The notes below the pieces were generated by a model that was not told where the DNA came from, did no database searches, and saw nothing but the letters and a program-made list of their open reading frames with translations. Both the position numbers and the translations under genes were made by a program. From Diphasiastrum complanatum (lineage: Eukaryota > Streptophyta > Lycopodiopsida > Lycopodiales > Lycopodiaceae), in the NCBI GenBank assembly GCA_029204225.1, contig CM055109.1, forward strand, positions 5,151,053 through 5,215,052: a stretch of DNA of 64,000 bases. The letters run 5' to 3'. Positions 62,695-64,000 of the stretch are shown piece after piece. Position 1 is the stretch's first letter; the number at the start of each line of letters is the position of its first letter.

Positions 62695-62941
62695 TTTTGA
62701 GGCTAGTGGTTATGAAGTATGTCTTGTATCCCAAAGGTCTCAAGTTCCAATCCCACCCCTAACATCTTGGTGCGTCTACCTTTGAACCTATGTTGCTTGG
62801 CCTACACAGCTCTGTTTAAGCTCAAATCAGTTTCTACTTGTAGAGCTTGTATTCCTAGACTGTACGGACATTGTACTGAAGGTCGTACAAATGATTTGTA
62901 ATGGACTGTATAGACGACAGTACAGACCCAGAAAAAAAAAA
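62695..62941 (+). mobile_element. tRNA-derived SINE candidate
   Basis: Starts GAGGCTAGTGGTTATGAAGT, resembling a pol III A box (TRGCNNAGYGG), followed 35-40 bases later by AAGTTCCAATCCC, resembling a B box (GGTTCRANYCC). A body of about 180 bases follows and the unit ends GACCCAG plus an A tract (62931-62940). No flanking duplication seen. Confidence 0.45.
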
Positions 62942-64000
62942 CTTGCCCAAAAAGATTGTTGAGCCCATTGGACGACATTCATAATTGGGAAGCTCTCTAC
63001 AGATATTCCCCTTGGGGAGCCACCAAAAGAGTTGAGCCAACACCATGAGAGAATGGAATCAGAAGTGCAATAAACCCAATAAGAGCTGGTCGCTCGGTGG
63101 AACTCGCTTCTTCGACCATGTTGTTTTACGTTTCTTCCCATCTCCATTATGACCTTGTTTGTGAATGTTGCCTTTTTTTTTTTTTTTTGTTCAATACTAT
63201 CCTATATGGTAGTTAGAATTTTATCCAGTATTTTTTCTGCTCCAAAGTGCACCTCACTAGTAGTAGGGTCTATAATACTCTCAATCTTTCATGAATGTTG
63301 ATCCGTTGTTGTTGAGTTGATGTCATTATAATTCCCACAAAATTGGCATAGGGACTAGAAAATGTCACTTCACTTGCCACACTAGTGTTCTTTTTCTCAT
63401 TAAAATCATTTCCGTCAAGAAATAAGTTTGCCAGAAGAACCAATAATACTTGTAGTGACATAAAGAGAACATTCTCGATTCTCATCATTGTCTTCACTCC
63501 CATATAAATTTTCATAGACCACAAGTCAACGCTACCATATTTAGTATGATCAGAGTGTCGTTTGCACCACAATGATGTCGTCTTTTGACTTTTTCAAGAT
63601 CATAGAATTGATGCATAGGCTCATGTTGGCCTTTCGTTTTACATTGCAACTGGTATGGTTCATCCACATTCATTCGGATTGTAAGTCAAATTTAAGCTAA
63701 GATAGAGTTCTACAAATCTATAGATTTACAAACAAGAAACTCAGCCAAACCTATAGCCAAAAGTAGAAAAAACAGACAACATAAATTATAACTAGCTAAG
63801 CTTAGAATGATTTCACTAAAATGGTCATTATGGCTCCAAATCAGAAAACGAAAAAAATTAGTAGCTCTCAAAAGCCAGGAAAAAGGGCCATTGATTTAAA
63901 ATAAGAAATGGCACAAGAAATAAAGATTGATAGGTCAAAAATCAGAAATAAATAGTTCTAAAAATTGAAAACTAAAAAAACTAGTCAATGGAAATTGTAC
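62942..64000. other. unassigned DNA
   Basis: Contains a T tract at 63173-63189 and minus frames at 62827-63147 and 63270-63572 without recognised domains. No ZMYND10 exon found. AT-rich from 63700 to the end. Confidence 0.4.

Overview
This is a plant nuclear window: AT-rich, packed with broken LTR retrotransposons and long (GA/CT)n microsatellites. Underneath the repeats lies one host gene that no simple ORF reading shows. On the minus strand I can place eight short exons with GT-AG junctions and compatible phases, between 53374 and 13896. They encode 207 residues plus a stop, and match the C-terminal half of ZMYND10 (DNAAF7), the cytoplasmic assembly factor for ciliary/flagellar dynein arms, including a complete C-terminal MYND zinc finger. 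From general knowledge, dynein-arm genes are kept only in plants with swimming sperm. With the repeat-swollen introns this suggests a cycad, Ginkgo, fern or lycophyte rather than a flowering plant or conifer (inference; the species is not proved here).

Layout. 1-4600: right part of a Ty1/copia element (+) carrying foreign patches. 5216-5700: a copia LTR with primer site (-). 6214-6868: solo LTR (-). 6879-10287: short copia derivative, LTR-PBS-gag-protease-LTR, without pol. 11186-11405: copia scrap (-). 13896-53374: the ZMYND10-like exons, whose introns hold a solo LTR (15640-16107), copia-2 (17731-21473), a microsatellite cluster (22341-23414), copia and LINE scraps (25655-26800, -), another solo LTR (29226-29936, -), a 13.4 kb Ty3/gypsy element (34488-47849, +) and copia-4 remnants (49370-51860, +). 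53540-61020: copia-3 (+) with a chromovirus inserted into it and a later 2.9 kb inversion cutting through both. 61045-61770: copia gag (-). 62695-62941: tRNA-derived SINE candidate.

The gypsy element has a tRNA-Asp-type primer site, Athila/Tat-like RT and, after pol, about 3.1 kb of extra coding-like sequence (a globular block, a Ser/Thr/Pro-rich tract, a coiled coil and a C-terminal globular block) that I do not recognise. Its leader and post-pol spacer share a short motif repeated in both orientations. None of the transposon reading frames is intact. The only apparently functional coding sequence is the ZMYND10-like gene; its upstream exons lie outside the window or were not found.
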